64,000 nt of DNA, taken from contig DASYXI010000007.1 of assembly GCA_035934995.1 (NCBI GenBank), positions 62,001 to 126,000 on the forward strand, given 5' to 3'. Within the stretch, counting starts at the first letter, position 1. The number at the start of each line of letters is the position of its first letter. Of this stretch, positions 18,033 through 27,447 are shown piece after piece. The notes below the pieces were generated by a model. It saw only the letters and a program-made list of their open reading frames with translations. It made no database searches and had not been told where the DNA came from. The stretch comes from REEB95 sp035934995. GTDB taxonomy: Bacteria > Pseudomonadota > Alphaproteobacteria > ATCC43930 > CGMCC-115725. A program made the position numbers and the translations under genes.

Positions 18033-18870
18033 GCAGGAAATCCCGCACGCAGGCGATCTGGTCGGGCGTCGTCAAGGACGGCGCGTGCCCCATCTCGGCG
18101 AATTCGACCAGCTTGGCGCGCGGCCCGCGCCGCGTCATCGCTTCGGCGTCGGCCCGCCGGAGGATGTCGCTATCGGCGCCGCGCAACACCAGGGTCGGAC
18201 AGGCCATCGCGTCATAGAGGTGCCATAGCGAGACGTCGCGGACGAACCAGCCGCGCTTGAACGGCACCGCGATCTTCGGATCGTAGTTGAAACCGAAACT
18301 GCCGTCGGGCTTGCGCCGCGCGCTCTGTGCGGCCATGCGCCGCCACGTGCTGTCCGGCAGGTTACCGAAGCCGGCAAACACCCAACGCAGCGTGGCTTCG
18401 AGCGCGGCCAGATCGACGAAGCTGGGATCGCGACCGACATAGCGGCGGATGCGTTTCAAGCCGGATTTGTCGATCAAAGGCCCGACGTCGTTGATGACCA
18501 GCTTGCGCACCGGATTGCCCGCTTGCGCCGCCAACGCCATGCCGACAATGCCGCCCATCGATGTGCCGACGATATCCACATGCTCGACGCCGAGCCGCGC
18601 GATCAGCGCGGCGGTGTCGGCGGCATAGGTTTCGGTGACGTAATCCTCCGGATGGCTCAACCATTCGCTCGCGCCTCGGCCGGGATAGTCGGGCGCGACG
18701 ACGCGGAATTCGCGGCTCAAGGCTTCGGCTAGCACGTCGAAATCATGGCCGTTGCGCGTCAGGCCATGGAGGCATAGGACCGTCGGCGCCGATGGTGGGC
18801 CGGCCCACTCGTAATAGGTCAGACGGTGGAAGCCGTGGCGGCCGAGGCAGGCAAGCGTGTGCGTATTCAT
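18025..18870 (-). CDS. Alpha/beta hydrolase
   Basis: Soluble hydrolase of the broad esterase/C-C hydrolase/haloperoxidase-like group; substrate not predictable. 281 residues. Oxyanion motif LCLHGLTRNGHDF, APDYPGRGASEW, nucleophile elbow IVGTSMGGIVGMALA (Ser about 104), acid in RGADSDILR and His in FAEMGHAPSLTT. The ATG at 18870 was chosen over a longer frame because it lies directly before conserved sequence. It heads the overlapping trio with the methyltransferase and YheT-type hydrolase. The divergent CoA-transferase begins 104 bp away. Confidence 0.85.
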   Translation of the reverse strand: MNTHTLACLGRHGFHRLTYYEWAGPPSAPTVLCLHGLTRNGHDFDVLAEALSREFRVVAPDYPGRGASEWLSHPEDYVTETYAADTAALIARLGVEHVDIVGTSMGGIVGMALAAQAGNPVRKLVINDVGPLIDKSGLKRIRRYVGRDPSFVDLAALEATLRWVFAGFGNLPDSTWRRMAAQSARRKPDGSFGFNYDPKIAVPFKRGWFVRDVSLWHLYDAMACPTLVLRGADSDILRRADAEAMTRRGPRAKLVEFAEMGHAPSLTTPDQIACVRDFLRG

Positions 18871-18974
18871 GGCGGCAGCTTGCGCCGCGGATGATCGCGC
18901 GATCAAGGATTGGACGGCGGCCGGTGCCTGGGCTAAGAGACCGCGCGGGGCAAAATCGAAGGGCGCGCGGACGC

Positions 18975-20126
18975 ATGGCCGGCAACGGGCCGCTTCACGG
19001 CATCACGGTTCTCGACCTGTCGCGGATTCTCGCCGGGCCCTATTGCACCTTCCTGATGGCCGAGCTCGGCGCGCGCATCATCAAGGTCGAGGCGCCGCCC
19101 AAGGGCGACGACGCGCGCGAATACGGACCATTCCGCGGCGGCAAATCGACGTATTTCGCGTCGATCAATCGCGGCAAGCAATCGATCGTGCTCGACCTCA
19201 AGGACGGCAGCGACAAGCGCATCTTTGAGGCGCTGCTCGCCAAGGCCGACGTGCTGGTGGAAAATTTCCGGCCGGGAACGATGGAGAAATTGGGTTACGG
19301 CTGGGCCGCGCTGCACCCGCGCTATCCGAAGCTGATCTATGCCGCCGCCTCTGGCTTCGGCCACAGCGGACCGTGGTCGGAACGGCCGGCCTACGACATG
19401 GTCGTGCAAGGGCTCGGCGGCATGATGTCGATCACCGGCAATCCGGGCCAGCCGCCGGCGCGCGTCGGCATGTCGATCGGCGATATCGGCGCCGGGCTTT
19501 ACACGGCTGTCGCCGTCAACGCCGCACTCGTCGCGCGCGAACGCACCGGCCAAGGCGTCAAGATCGATGTCGCGATGTTCGATTGCCAGCTGGCGCTGCT
19601 CGAGAATGCGATCATGCGCTACACGGTCAGCGGCGAAGTGCCCGGCCCGCTCGGCGCCCGGCATCCGACCATCACGCCGTTCGAGGCTTTCGCGACTTCC
19701 GACAGCTACGTCATCATTGCGGCCGGCAATGACGTCACCTTCGGCCGTCTTGCCGCCGCGCTCGGCAAGCCGGCGATGGCGCAGAGCCCCGATTACGCCA
19801 GCAACGAGAAACGGCTCACCAATCAGCCGAAACTCAAGGCCGAGATCGAAAGCCTGCTCAAAGCCAAACCGACGGTCCATTGGCTTGCGGTTTTCGAGCA
19901 AGCCGGCATACCGGCCGGGCCGATCAACAACGTCAAGCAGGCGCTCGACCATCCGCAAGTCGCCGCCCGCAACATGATGATCGCGGTCGACGATCCGAAA
20001 TCGGGCAAACTGAAACTGACCGGCAATCCGATGAAGATTTCGGGCATGGACGATCCGCCGACGCGCGCGCCCGCGCCCGATCTCGATGCCGACCGCGCCG
20101 CGATTCTGAAAGAGCTGGGACTTTAA
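18975..20126 (+). CDS. CaiB/BaiF family (class III) CoA transferase
   Basis: Family III CoA transferases move CoA between carboxylic acids through mixed anhydrides on an Asp. 383 residues. Landmarks: ITVLDLSRILAGPYCTFLMAELGARIIKVEAP at the N-terminus (given in part: LDLSRILAGPYC, LGARIIKVEAP), YFASINRGKQSIVLDLK, DVLVENFRPGTMEKLGYG, and the catalytic Asp in RPAYDMVVQGLGG (about residue 140). ATG at 18975 matches the usual family start; the frame extends 61 codons upstream into the divergent gene with no homology. Substrate unknown: relatives act on succinate/glutarate, oxalate/formate or carnitine. Proximity to glutaryl- and isobutyryl-CoA enzymes suggests a degradative role. Confidence 0.9.
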   Translation: MAGNGPLHGITVLDLSRILAGPYCTFLMAELGARIIKVEAPPKGDDAREYGPFRGGKSTYFASINRGKQSIVLDLKDGSDKRIFEALLAKADVLVENFRPGTMEKLGYGWAALHPRYPKLIYAAASGFGHSGPWSERPAYDMVVQGLGGMMSITGNPGQPPARVGMSIGDIGAGLYTAVAVNAALVARERTGQGVKIDVAMFDCQLALLENAIMRYTVSGEVPGPLGARHPTITPFEAFATSDSYVIIAAGNDVTFGRLAAALGKPAMAQSPDYASNEKRLTNQPKLKAEIESLLKAKPTVHWLAVFEQAGIPAGPINNVKQALDHPQVAARNMMIAVDDPKSGKLKLTGNPMKISGMDDPPTRAPAPDLDADRAAILKELGL

Positions 20127-20165
20127 ATTCGCGTCCAGTCATGATCCCCGCTGCGCCGCGCGCCG

Positions 20166-22502
20166 ATGGCACCTAGCACCAAGCGTCGTCTCCGTCGCGC
20201 GCTCGCCGGCGCGATCATCGGGTTGGCCATCGTCGTCGCCGGCGGCTGGCTTTATTTGCGTAGCTCGCTGCCGCAGACCGACGGTACCATCGTCGTCGCT
20301 GGACTGACCGCACCGGTTTTGATCACGCGCGACGCGCACGGCATTCCGACCATTGTCGCCAAGACCGATACCGACGCCGCTTTCGCGCTCGGTTACGTCC
20401 ACGCCCAAGACCGGCTGTTCCAGATGGATTTGATGCGCCGGTACGGCGCCGGACGTCTGGCGGAATGGTTCGGCGCGGTGGCGCTGCCGGCCGATCGCTT
20501 CACGCGCACGCTCGGTCTTTATCGCACCGCCGAAGCGCAATACGCGCATTTGTCGCCCACCGTGCGCGGCATTCTCGACGCCTATGCGGCCGGCGTGAAT
20601 GCCTGGATCAAGACCCGGCCCGGTGCGTTGCCGCCGGAATATGCGCTACTACGCGTCGGCATCGAGCCGTGGAAGCCGGCAGATACGCTGGTGTGGGGCA
20701 AGATTATGGATCTGGAGCTCACCGCCAACTTCCGCGGCGAGTTGCTCCGCGCGCGGTTGCTGCAACACCTGACGCCGGCGGATCTTGCCGTGCTCTATCC
20801 GCCTTATCCCGCCGATGCGCCGGTGACCGGCAAACAAGCGACGCTCGCTCCGCAGTTGCTCGACCGCCTCGCTGCCGCGTTGCCGCCGGGCTCGGCCGAA
20901 CCGACGCGCGCGTCGAACAACTGGGCCGTTGCCGGCATGCGCACGGTTTCGGGCAAGCCGCTGCTCGCCAACGACACGCATCTCGGCCTGAATTCGCCGG
21001 GCGTGTGGTACTTGGCACGGATCGAGGTCGGTCGCAGCGTACTCGCGGGCGTGACCGCGCCGGGCACACCTTTTGTCGTCGTTGGCCACAACAAGCGCAT
21101 CGCTTGGGGCTTCACCACCACCGCGAGCGACGTCGAAGATTTGTTCATCGAACAGACCGATCCGAAGGATCCGACGCATTACCTTGCACCCGGCGGTATG
21201 CTGCCGTTTGTCAGCCGCCAGGAAATCATTCGCGTGCGCAATGGCGCGCCCGTGACGTTGACGGTGCGCTCGACGCGGCACGGGCCCGTGATTTCCGACT
21301 TGGCGGACTGGAATGCCGGCGACGGCAAGGTGCTGGCGCTCGAAACCACCTGGCTCACCGACGACGACCGCACGCCCGATGCCTTGTGGCAATTATCGCA
21401 CGCCGGCAACTGGACGGAGTTCCGTGCCGCCTTGCGGGACTTCGTCGCGCCGCAGCAGAATATCGTCTACGCCGATATCGACGGTCATATCGGCTTCATC
21501 GCGCCGGGCCAGGTGCCAATCCGCGCCAAGGGCGACGGCTGGCTGCCGGCGCCGGGCGCGACCGGCGCCTACGACTGGACCGGCTTCGTGCCCTTCGACG
21601 ATCTGCCGCAGGACTACGACCCACCTTCCGGCAGCCTAGCGAGCGCCAACAACCGGATCGTCGCCAAGGGCGATTCCTATCTTGGCCGCGATTGGGACCT
21701 GCCCTATCGCGTCGAACGCATCCACGCGCTGCTCGACGCCACGCCGCGGCAAAGCCCGGCGAATGCAGCCGCCATGCAGGCGGACGTCTTCTCGTCGATG
21801 GCGCACGACCTGCTGCCATTGATGCTGCGCGAAGTGCCCCAACCGGCGAACGATAAGGCGGCGCTCGCCAAGCTCGCGGCGTGGGACGATCGCATGGATG
21901 TCGGCCGCAGTGAGCCGCTGATCTTTGCCGCTTGGCTGCGCGAGGTCACGCGCGCGCTGTTCGAGCCCAAGCTCGGACCGTTGTTGCCGGACTATTGGTC
22001 GGTGCGGCCCAATGTCGTGCACGACATTCCTGTCGACCATCCGGATTGGTGCGGCACGGGTGGCTGCCCGGCGCTTCTCGCGGCGGCGCTCGATCGCGCG
22101 CTCGCCGATCTGCGCCGACGCTATGGCGACAACATGGATGATTGGCACTGGGGCGCCGCTCATCCGGCGCGACTGCGTCACCCGCTATGGTCGCGTGTAC
22201 CGCTGCTTGACCGCGTGCTGACGCCGACGATCGCCGCGCCCGGCGCCAGCGATACGCTCGACGCCGGCGCCTTCGCGATCAGCGATGAGAAAAATCCGTT
22301 CGGGGACCGGCTCGGCCCGGTGATGCGGATGATCGTCGACATGGCGCATCCCGCGGCGGCGCAGTTCATGGTCGTGCCCGGCCAGTCGGGCAATCCGCTG
22401 TCGGCGCATTGGGACGACCTGCTGCGGCCGTGGCGCGACGTGCGCTACGTCACCTTTGGCGACGATGCGAGCGGCGGACGGTTGATGCTGACGCCGCGTT
22501 AG
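20166..22502 (+). CDS. Penicillin acylase family protein (Ntn hydrolase)
   Basis: Secreted Ntn hydrolase; relatives deacylate beta-lactams or acyl-homoserine lactones (PvdQ/QuiP type). 778 residues. A basic N-terminus and hydrophobic segment (about residues 12-31) act as signal or anchor. The alpha chain carries RDAHGIPTIVAKTDTDAAFALGYVHAQDRLFQMD; the autoproteolytic site is TRASNNWAVAG, where Ser250 would become the N-terminal nucleophile of the beta chain. Downstream NDTHLGLNSPGVWY and VGHNKRIAWGFTTT belong to the beta chain. Length and order match the family. Its 3' end overlaps the convergent DUF1330 gene by 4 bases. No lactone-signalling gene is nearby, so the substrate stays open. Confidence 0.9.
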   Translation: MAPSTKRRLRRALAGAIIGLAIVVAGGWLYLRSSLPQTDGTIVVAGLTAPVLITRDAHGIPTIVAKTDTDAAFALGYVHAQDRLFQMDLMRRYGAGRLAEWFGAVALPADRFTRTLGLYRTAEAQYAHLSPTVRGILDAYAAGVNAWIKTRPGALPPEYALLRVGIEPWKPADTLVWGKIMDLELTANFRGELLRARLLQHLTPADLAVLYPPYPADAPVTGKQATLAPQLLDRLAAALPPGSAEPTRASNNWAVAGMRTVSGKPLLANDTHLGLNSPGVWYLARIEVGRSVLAGVTAPGTPFVVVGHNKRIAWGFTTTASDVEDLFIEQTDPKDPTHYLAPGGMLPFVSRQEIIRVRNGAPVTLTVRSTRHGPVISDLADWNAGDGKVLALETTWLTDDDRTPDALWQLSHAGNWTEFRAALRDFVAPQQNIVYADIDGHIGFIAPGQVPIRAKGDGWLPAPGATGAYDWTGFVPFDDLPQDYDPPSGSLASANNRIVAKGDSYLGRDWDLPYRVERIHALLDATPRQSPANAAAMQADVFSSMAHDLLPLMLREVPQPANDKAALAKLAAWDDRMDVGRSEPLIFAAWLREVTRALFEPKLGPLLPDYWSVRPNVVHDIPVDHPDWCGTGGCPALLAAALDRALADLRRRYGDNMDDWHWGAAHPARLRHPLWSRVPLLDRVLTPTIAAPGASDTLDAGAFAISDEKNPFGDRLGPVMRMIVDMAHPAAAQFMVVPGQSGNPLSAHWDDLLRPWRDVRYVTFGDDASGGRLMLTPR

Positions 22503-22780
22503 CCTTCGACGATGTACAGGCGGCCTTTCGATGCTTTCTGCCGAAGCTTTACCGCGGTCTGATAGTCGGGCGAATGATAAAATTTCTCCGCCGCTTCGAC
22601 GCTGGGAAATTCGATGACGACCACGCGCTTCGGCTTCTCGCCTTCGAGCGAAACCGTGCGCCCGCCGCGCGCGAGAAACCGGCCGCCGTGACGTGGGATG
22701 GATTCGCCGGCCATCTTCTTGTATGGCTCGTAACCGGTGGCGTCGGTCACGTCGATCTCGGCGACGATATAGGCCGTCAT
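22499..22780 (-). CDS. DUF1330 domain protein
   Basis: Small dimeric ferredoxin-like alpha+beta protein of unknown biochemical role, widespread in alphaproteobacteria. 93 residues: MTAYIVAEIDVTDATGYEPYKKMA at the start (given as TAYIVAEIDVTD and YEPYKKMA), IPRHGGRFLARGG, VVVIEFPSVEAAEKFYHSPDYQ and the C-terminal KGRLYIVEG. All core family motifs are present. The ATG at 22780 is preceded by GGGAGGAC. The frame runs on upstream without similarity. Monocistronic. Confidence 0.9.
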   Translation of the reverse strand: MTAYIVAEIDVTDATGYEPYKKMAGESIPRHGGRFLARGGRTVSLEGEKPKRVVVIEFPSVEAAEKFYHSPDYQTAVKLRQKASKGRLYIVEG

Positions 22781-22933
22781 TTTTGGTCCTCCCGTTCGTT
22801 GCCCAGGACTGTAGCGCCGCATGCTCGATTCGTCGACGCGCCGCGTCCGGTCACGATTCGCTGAATTGTGTGATGACGACTTGCAACGCCACCGCCGCGC
22901 GTCATAATTGATAAGTCGCAGAGGTTGGAGCGC

Positions 22934-23713
22934 ATGCCCGAAGGCCGTTCCGATGGCATACCAGGTGTCGTCAGCAGCGCGACGCCACCACACATCACCA
23001 CGGCGCTTGCGCCGCCGCATCACTTCTTCGCCACAGGCACGTTGCCTTGCCCCTATGTCGAGGGGCAGAACGAACGCAAACTCGTCGTCGAGCTGTTCGG
23101 ACATGGCGCATCGGATTTCTACAACAATCTGTCGCGCGCCGGCTTTCGCCGCAGCCACTCGCTCGCGTACCGTCCGGCCTGCGCCGGTTGCGGGCGGTGC
23201 GTGCCCGTGCGCATTCCGGTCGCGGAATTTCTGGAGAGCCGTTCGCTGCGTCGTATCCGCAACGCCAATCGCGACCTTCAGGCAGGCGCCAGCATCGCGC
23301 GTGCCGACCACGATCAGTTCCGCCTGTTCCAGCGGTATCAGCGGTCGCGTCACGCCGAGAGCGACATGGCGGCGATGACCTACACCGACTATCGCGCCAT
23401 GGTCGAAGACACGCCGTTGACGACCGCGCTAGTCCGCTTGCGCGACCGCAACGGCATGCTGCGCGGCGCGTGCCTGGCCGATCTGCTCGATGACGGTGTT
23501 TCAGCCGTCTACAGCTTCTACGATCCGGCCGAAGGCAAACGCGGCCTCGGCACGATGTTGATCCTGTCCTTGGTCGACGAGGCGCGGCGGCGGCGGCTGC
23601 CTTACGTCTATCTCGGCTATTGGATCGCCGAGAGTCCCAAGATGGCGTACAAGGCACGCTTCCGGCCGCTCGAAGCGCTCAACTCCGACGGCTGGCGACA
23701 GATTCTGGCTTAA
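22934..23713 (+). CDS. bpt: Aspartate/glutamate leucyltransferase (N-degron, Bpt family)
   Basis: Transfers leucine from Leu-tRNA to proteins with N-terminal Asp or Glu, marking them for ClpS-ClpAP. 259 residues. It has the N-terminal cysteine of LPCPYVEG, the CXXC cluster CAGCGRCVPVRIPV, HAESDMAAMTYTDYR, and the GNAT-like C-terminal half SVYSFYDP-type AVYSFYDPAEGKRGLGT and YVYLGYWIAESPKMAYK. The ATG at 22934 with GGAG 3-4 nt upstream was preferred to a TTG three codons earlier. Stand-alone, followed by an inverted repeat. Confidence 0.95.
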   Translation: MPEGRSDGIPGVVSSATPPHITTALAPPHHFFATGTLPCPYVEGQNERKLVVELFGHGASDFYNNLSRAGFRRSHSLAYRPACAGCGRCVPVRIPVAEFLESRSLRRIRNANRDLQAGASIARADHDQFRLFQRYQRSRHAESDMAAMTYTDYRAMVEDTPLTTALVRLRDRNGMLRGACLADLLDDGVSAVYSFYDPAEGKRGLGTMLILSLVDEARRRRLPYVYLGYWIAESPKMAYKARFRPLEALNSDGWRQILA

Positions 23714-23744
23714 GCTGAAAAATTGCGGCGCCGGCGGCCGAACC

Positions 23745-23764
23745 TCAGGTGATATCTCACCTGA
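23745..23764. repeat. Perfect inverted repeat between convergent genes
   Basis: Eight-base arms TCAGGTGA and TCACCTGA flank a 4-nt TATC loop, 31 bp after bpt and 36 bp before the end of the convergent flavoprotein gene. There is no T-tract on either side, so it is a weak terminator candidate or a protein site. Confidence 0.4.
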
Positions 23765-23799
23765 ATCGACTCGAATCACTGCTTTGATCTTGAAGGATT

Positions 23800-26700
23800 T
23801 TACTCGGCTGCCTGTCGCCGCCCGAGTCGACGCAGGCAGCGGTCGATCCACAATGCCGTGAGCTTCTCTTCGAGCGTGTTCTGACCGAGTCGCGCCTGCA
23901 GCACGCCGAAATCCACCTGCTCGAGCGGCTGGTCCTGGTTGAAGCAGCTGAACACCACGGTTTCGTCGCCGGTGATCGGGTTTTTCTGAACCTGGAGGCA
24001 CTGGGCGCAGATTTCCTTCATCATGCACTGCATCGGCGAGTTGATCGACGCGATGCCCACGGCGTCCGGCCGGATATAGGGCTTGAGGACGCCTTCCCGC
24101 GCCTTCGCCACCGCGGCCATCATGCCGTCCGAGCCGATGACGATGAGGCGGTCGACCGTTTGCAGCGGCATCGGTGTCGTGCCGAGCTTGCCGGCGCCAT
24201 AGGCCGCGATTCCGTCGACGATGTTACCGACGAAGGCTCGATCCTGCGGCCGCGTCGGCTTGAAGCCCGGCGCCTGGTCGCAGCACCAAACGACAGTGTC
24301 GGCGCAGGATTCGATTTCCGCTACCTTGTAGCGATCCTGCGCGTGCTTGTAGCCGGCGAAATAGAGCACCCGCGAGCCGGCCTCGCGCAGCGCCTTGCCG
24401 ATCGACAGCAACACCGCATTGCCAAGGCCGCCGCCGATCAACAGCACGGTCTCGCCGCCCGGCGTCTCGGTCGGCGTGCCCGTCGGCCCCATCAGAATCA
24501 CCGGCTCGCCTTTTTCGAGCACGGTGCAGAGGTCGGACGAGCCGCCCATCTCCAGCACGATGGTCGATAGCAAGCCCTTATCCTGGTCGACCCAGGCGCC
24601 GGTCAGCGCCAGCCCCTCCATGGCAAGGCTCGTGCCGTCGACGCGCGGTGCTAACGCCTCGTAGTTCTGCAAGCGATAGAACTGGCCGGGGTGGAAGGCG
24701 TGCGCCGCGATCGGCGCGTGGACGACAACTTCGACAATCGTCGGCGTCAGCCGGATCACATCGCGCACGGTCGGCCGCAGCTCGCGGTTGAGACGCGCGA
24801 CCAACGGCTCGGTCGAAGGCAGGGACGGCTTGCGGCGCGCCAGCACGCGGCTGACCACGGGATAGCCCTGCTTGGCGCCGCCCATCGCCTTGACGACGTT
24901 GCCGGCAAACGACGGATGCAAATCGCCGAAGAAACTGATCGCGCGGCCATCGGACCGCGCGCTCATCAGCACACGCACCTGTTCCGGCTTGGCGACGGCT
25001 TCGGGCTTCGCGTGATGGCCGGTCTCGTCGTAGGCCTGGAAATAGCGGCCATCGAGCTTGACGTTGTGCGGATCTTCGCGGCCGAGCACGGTATTGGGCT
25101 GCGTCCCAGCGGCGACCAGGATGGTCTTGGCGGGCAAGGTGACGCGCGCGTCGGTAGCGACCATCTTGCGAATGGCGTCGTCGTAACGCCATTTCTGCAA
25201 GGTGATGGTTTCCGCGTGGCCGAAGCGATCGACGCCGACGGCCTCGGGTGCCAGCATCTCGGCGAAACGGATGCCCTCTTCCATCGCTTTGGCGACTTCT
25301 TCGTGGCTGAGCGTATAGCTCGGCGCGTCGATCAGCCGCCGACGATAGGCGATGGTGACGCCACCCCAGGAATCGATCAGCGCGGCGAGTCGCGGCTGCC
25401 GTTTCTCCCGCGCAGCCACTTCGCGCTCGGCGCGCAGCGCGCGCGCATGGGCGATGAATTCCGTGGCTGCGACCGTATCTTCGTCGGACCATTCGCCGCG
25501 GACCACCGCCTCGCCGCGTTCGGCAACCAGCGTCTCGTAGCGGGCGAGGAATTTCTCGACCTGCACGGCATAATAGGCGAGCGATTCCGTCGCCGTATCG
25601 ATCGCGGTCAGGCCGCCGCCGATCACCACCACCGGCAGGCGCACCGTCAGATTGGCGATGCTGCTCGCCTTGGCGGCGCCGGTCAGCTGCAACGCCATGA
25701 GGAAGTCCGACGCCTGGCGGACGCCGCGCGCCAATCCGTTCTTCATCGACACGAAGGTCGGCTTGCCGGCGCCGGCGCACAGCGCGATGTGATCGAAGCC
25801 GAGCGCGAAGGCGTCGTCGATCGACAGCGTGCCGCCAAAGCGCACGCCACCGAACATGGTGAACTCGCTCCGGCGCTCAAGCAGCAGCCGGATCATCTTG
25901 AGGAAGTTCTTGTCCCAGCGGACGGTGATGCCGTATTCGGCGACACCGCCGAAGCCGGCCATTAAGCGGTCGTCAAGCGATTCACGGATATCGGCGATGT
26001 CGCGGATCGGCTTGAATGGACGGCGCGCACCGGCGAGATCGGTGCCGGAGAATTCGACGGGCAGCGGCTCGATCTTGAGTCCGTCGACGCCGACAACGGT
26101 GTGGCCGTCGTTCATCAGATGATGAGCCAGAGTGAACCCCGCCGGCCCCAGTCCGACCACGAGCACGGAATAGCCGCTCTGCGCCTTTGGCAGCGGCCGG
26201 CGCAGGTTGAGCGGATTCCAGCGCGTCAACAGGCTATAGATCTCGAAGCCCCACGGCAGATCGAGCACGTCCTTGAGCGTGCGGGTTTCGATCTGCGGAA
26301 TATCGACGGGCTCCTGCTTCTGATAGATGCAGGCCTTCATGCAATCGTTGCAGATGCGGTGACCGGTGCCGGCGACCATCGGATTGTCGACGACGGCGAT
26401 GGCCAGCGCGCCGACCGACTGGCCGCGCGCCTTCACCATGTTCATCTCGGAAACTTTTTCTTCCAACGGGCAGCCCGCCAGCGTCACGCCGAACAGGCTC
26501 TTCTGGAACGTACCGGTCTTCTTGTCCTTGAGGCCGTGCGAGCAGCTGTCCTTGCCCTGCTCATGGCACCAGATGCAGTAGTTGGCGTTGTCGAGCGCGC
26601 CGAGCAGATCGGTGCCCGGATCGGTGAGCTTGAAGCCGTCGCGCTGCCGCCATTTCGCCCGCGGATAGCGATCGACCGTCGTGCCGGCGACCGCGTGCTT

Positions 26701-27303
26701 CTCGACATGCACCAGATTGAGCATGTCGAGCTTGTGCGGCTGTTTGAACAGCACGCCGGCGCTATGGGCCGCCCGGCCCGCCGGCGACAATGTCGCCCAC
26801 GCGGCGTAACGTGCCGCAAGCTCGATGTCGGCCGCATGGGCGGTTTCGTCGTCGAGCCAGCCCGCGACGTGGCGCGCGAAGCTGAGTTCGGTCAGCTTCT
26901 CGCCGAAGCGTTTGGTGAGATCCGCCGCGAGCGCCGGTCCATCGATCGCCGCCGCTTGCTCCGGCGTCACGCCTTTGGTGGCCCGGCGTTGCACGAACAG
27001 CCGCTTCACCGCGTGCATCGGCGCGAGCGCATCGTGACGCGCCTGCAGCTCGCGAACCTCGCGGCCGATGCCGAACAGCAGGCCGACGAAATCCTCGAGA
27101 TGCGGCGCGAGATCGATCAGCAGCGTCGACTCGCTCTTGGCGGCAAGCGTGTCGGCATTGGCGCGCGCCGCGACGAGACGCTCGCGCAAGGGCGCGTCGG
27201 CCTCGCCGAGATGTTTCAGGAAGGCGTCGTCGACCTTCGCCAGGCCTTCACGGCGATAGAGGTCGCCAAAGGCCAGGCCGTATTTCAATTCGAGTTCGGC
27301 CAT
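23800..27303 (-). CDS. Single-chain iron-sulfur flavoprotein: GltD/NfnB-like plus PyrK/NfnA-like modules
   Basis: 1167 residues in three parts. Residues about 1-230 are a helical N-terminal region I do not recognise. About 240-800 are GltD-like: cysteines in NYCIWC, DSCSHG, AGCPLEEK and HRICNDCMKACIYQ can hold two clusters; then FAD motif VLVVGLGPAGFTLAHHL (about 376-392), second dinucleotide motif VVVIGGGLTAIDTATE and ILVAAGTQPNTVLGR. About 850-1140 are a ferredoxin-reductase/PyrK-like module: HPGQFYRLQ (flavin), VLLIGGGLGNAVLLSIGKAL (NAD(P)H) and C-x4-C-x2-C in QCMMKEICAQCLQ with a further Cys in VFSCFNQ, a 2Fe-2S site. The order equals NfnB then NfnA of electron-bifurcating NADH-ferredoxin:NADP+ oxidoreductase joined in one chain. 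That activity is inference; a glutamate-synthase-like or other NAD(P)H oxidoreductase role is possible. Monocistronic. Confidence 0.8.
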   Translation of the reverse strand: MAELELKYGLAFGDLYRREGLAKVDDAFLKHLGEADAPLRERLVAARANADTLAAKSESTLLIDLAPHLEDFVGLLFGIGREVRELQARHDALAPMHAVKRLFVQRRATKGVTPEQAAAIDGPALAADLTKRFGEKLTELSFARHVAGWLDDETAHAADIELAARYAAWATLSPAGRAAHSAGVLFKQPHKLDMLNLVHVEKHAVAGTTVDRYPRAKWRQRDGFKLTDPGTDLLGALDNANYCIWCHEQGKDSCSHGLKDKKTGTFQKSLFGVTLAGCPLEEKVSEMNMVKARGQSVGALAIAVVDNPMVAGTGHRICNDCMKACIYQKQEPVDIPQIETRTLKDVLDLPWGFEIYSLLTRWNPLNLRRPLPKAQSGYSVLVVGLGPAGFTLAHHLMNDGHTVVGVDGLKIEPLPVEFSGTDLAGARRPFKPIRDIADIRESLDDRLMAGFGGVAEYGITVRWDKNFLKMIRLLLERRSEFTMFGGVRFGGTLSIDDAFALGFDHIALCAGAGKPTFVSMKNGLARGVRQASDFLMALQLTGAAKASSIANLTVRLPVVVIGGGLTAIDTATESLAYYAVQVEKFLARYETLVAERGEAVVRGEWSDEDTVAATEFIAHARALRAEREVAAREKRQPRLAALIDSWGGVTIAYRRRLIDAPSYTLSHEEVAKAMEEGIRFAEMLAPEAVGVDRFGHAETITLQKWRYDDAIRKMVATDARVTLPAKTILVAAGTQPNTVLGREDPHNVKLDGRYFQAYDETGHHAKPEAVAKPEQVRVLMSARSDGRAISFFGDLHPSFAGNVVKAMGGAKQGYPVVSRVLARRKPSLPSTEPLVARLNRELRPTVRDVIRLTPTIVEVVVHAPIAAHAFHPGQFYRLQNYEALAPRVDGTSLAMEGLALTGAWVDQDKGLLSTIVLEMGGSSDLCTVLEKGEPVILMGPTGTPTETPGGETVLLIGGGLGNAVLLSIGKALREAGSRVLYFAGYKHAQDRYKVAEIESCADTVVWCCDQAPGFKPTRPQDRAFVGNIVDGIAAYGAGKLGTTPMPLQTVDRLIVIGSDGMMAAVAKAREGVLKPYIRPDAVGIASINSPMQCMMKEICAQCLQVQKNPITGDETVVFSCFNQDQPLEQVDFGVLQARLGQNTLEEKLTALWIDRCLRRLGRRQAAE

Positions 27304-27447
27304 TGCTCGCAGTATTGACGGCGAATCCGCCGGTTAAAACCCCAAATTTAGTGTGGAAGTGCGCAAATTCCAGTCGCGACAGTGGAGTTTTCTAATCGAG
27401 TGCCGCGTCGAGGGAAAGACGCCAATGCTGTGTGATTTTGCCGCGTC

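Noticed and set aside
26101..27318. Plus-strand 405-codon frame opposite the flavoprotein gene
   Set aside because: Shadow of a gene with clear cofactor motifs; no ribosome site or family motif.
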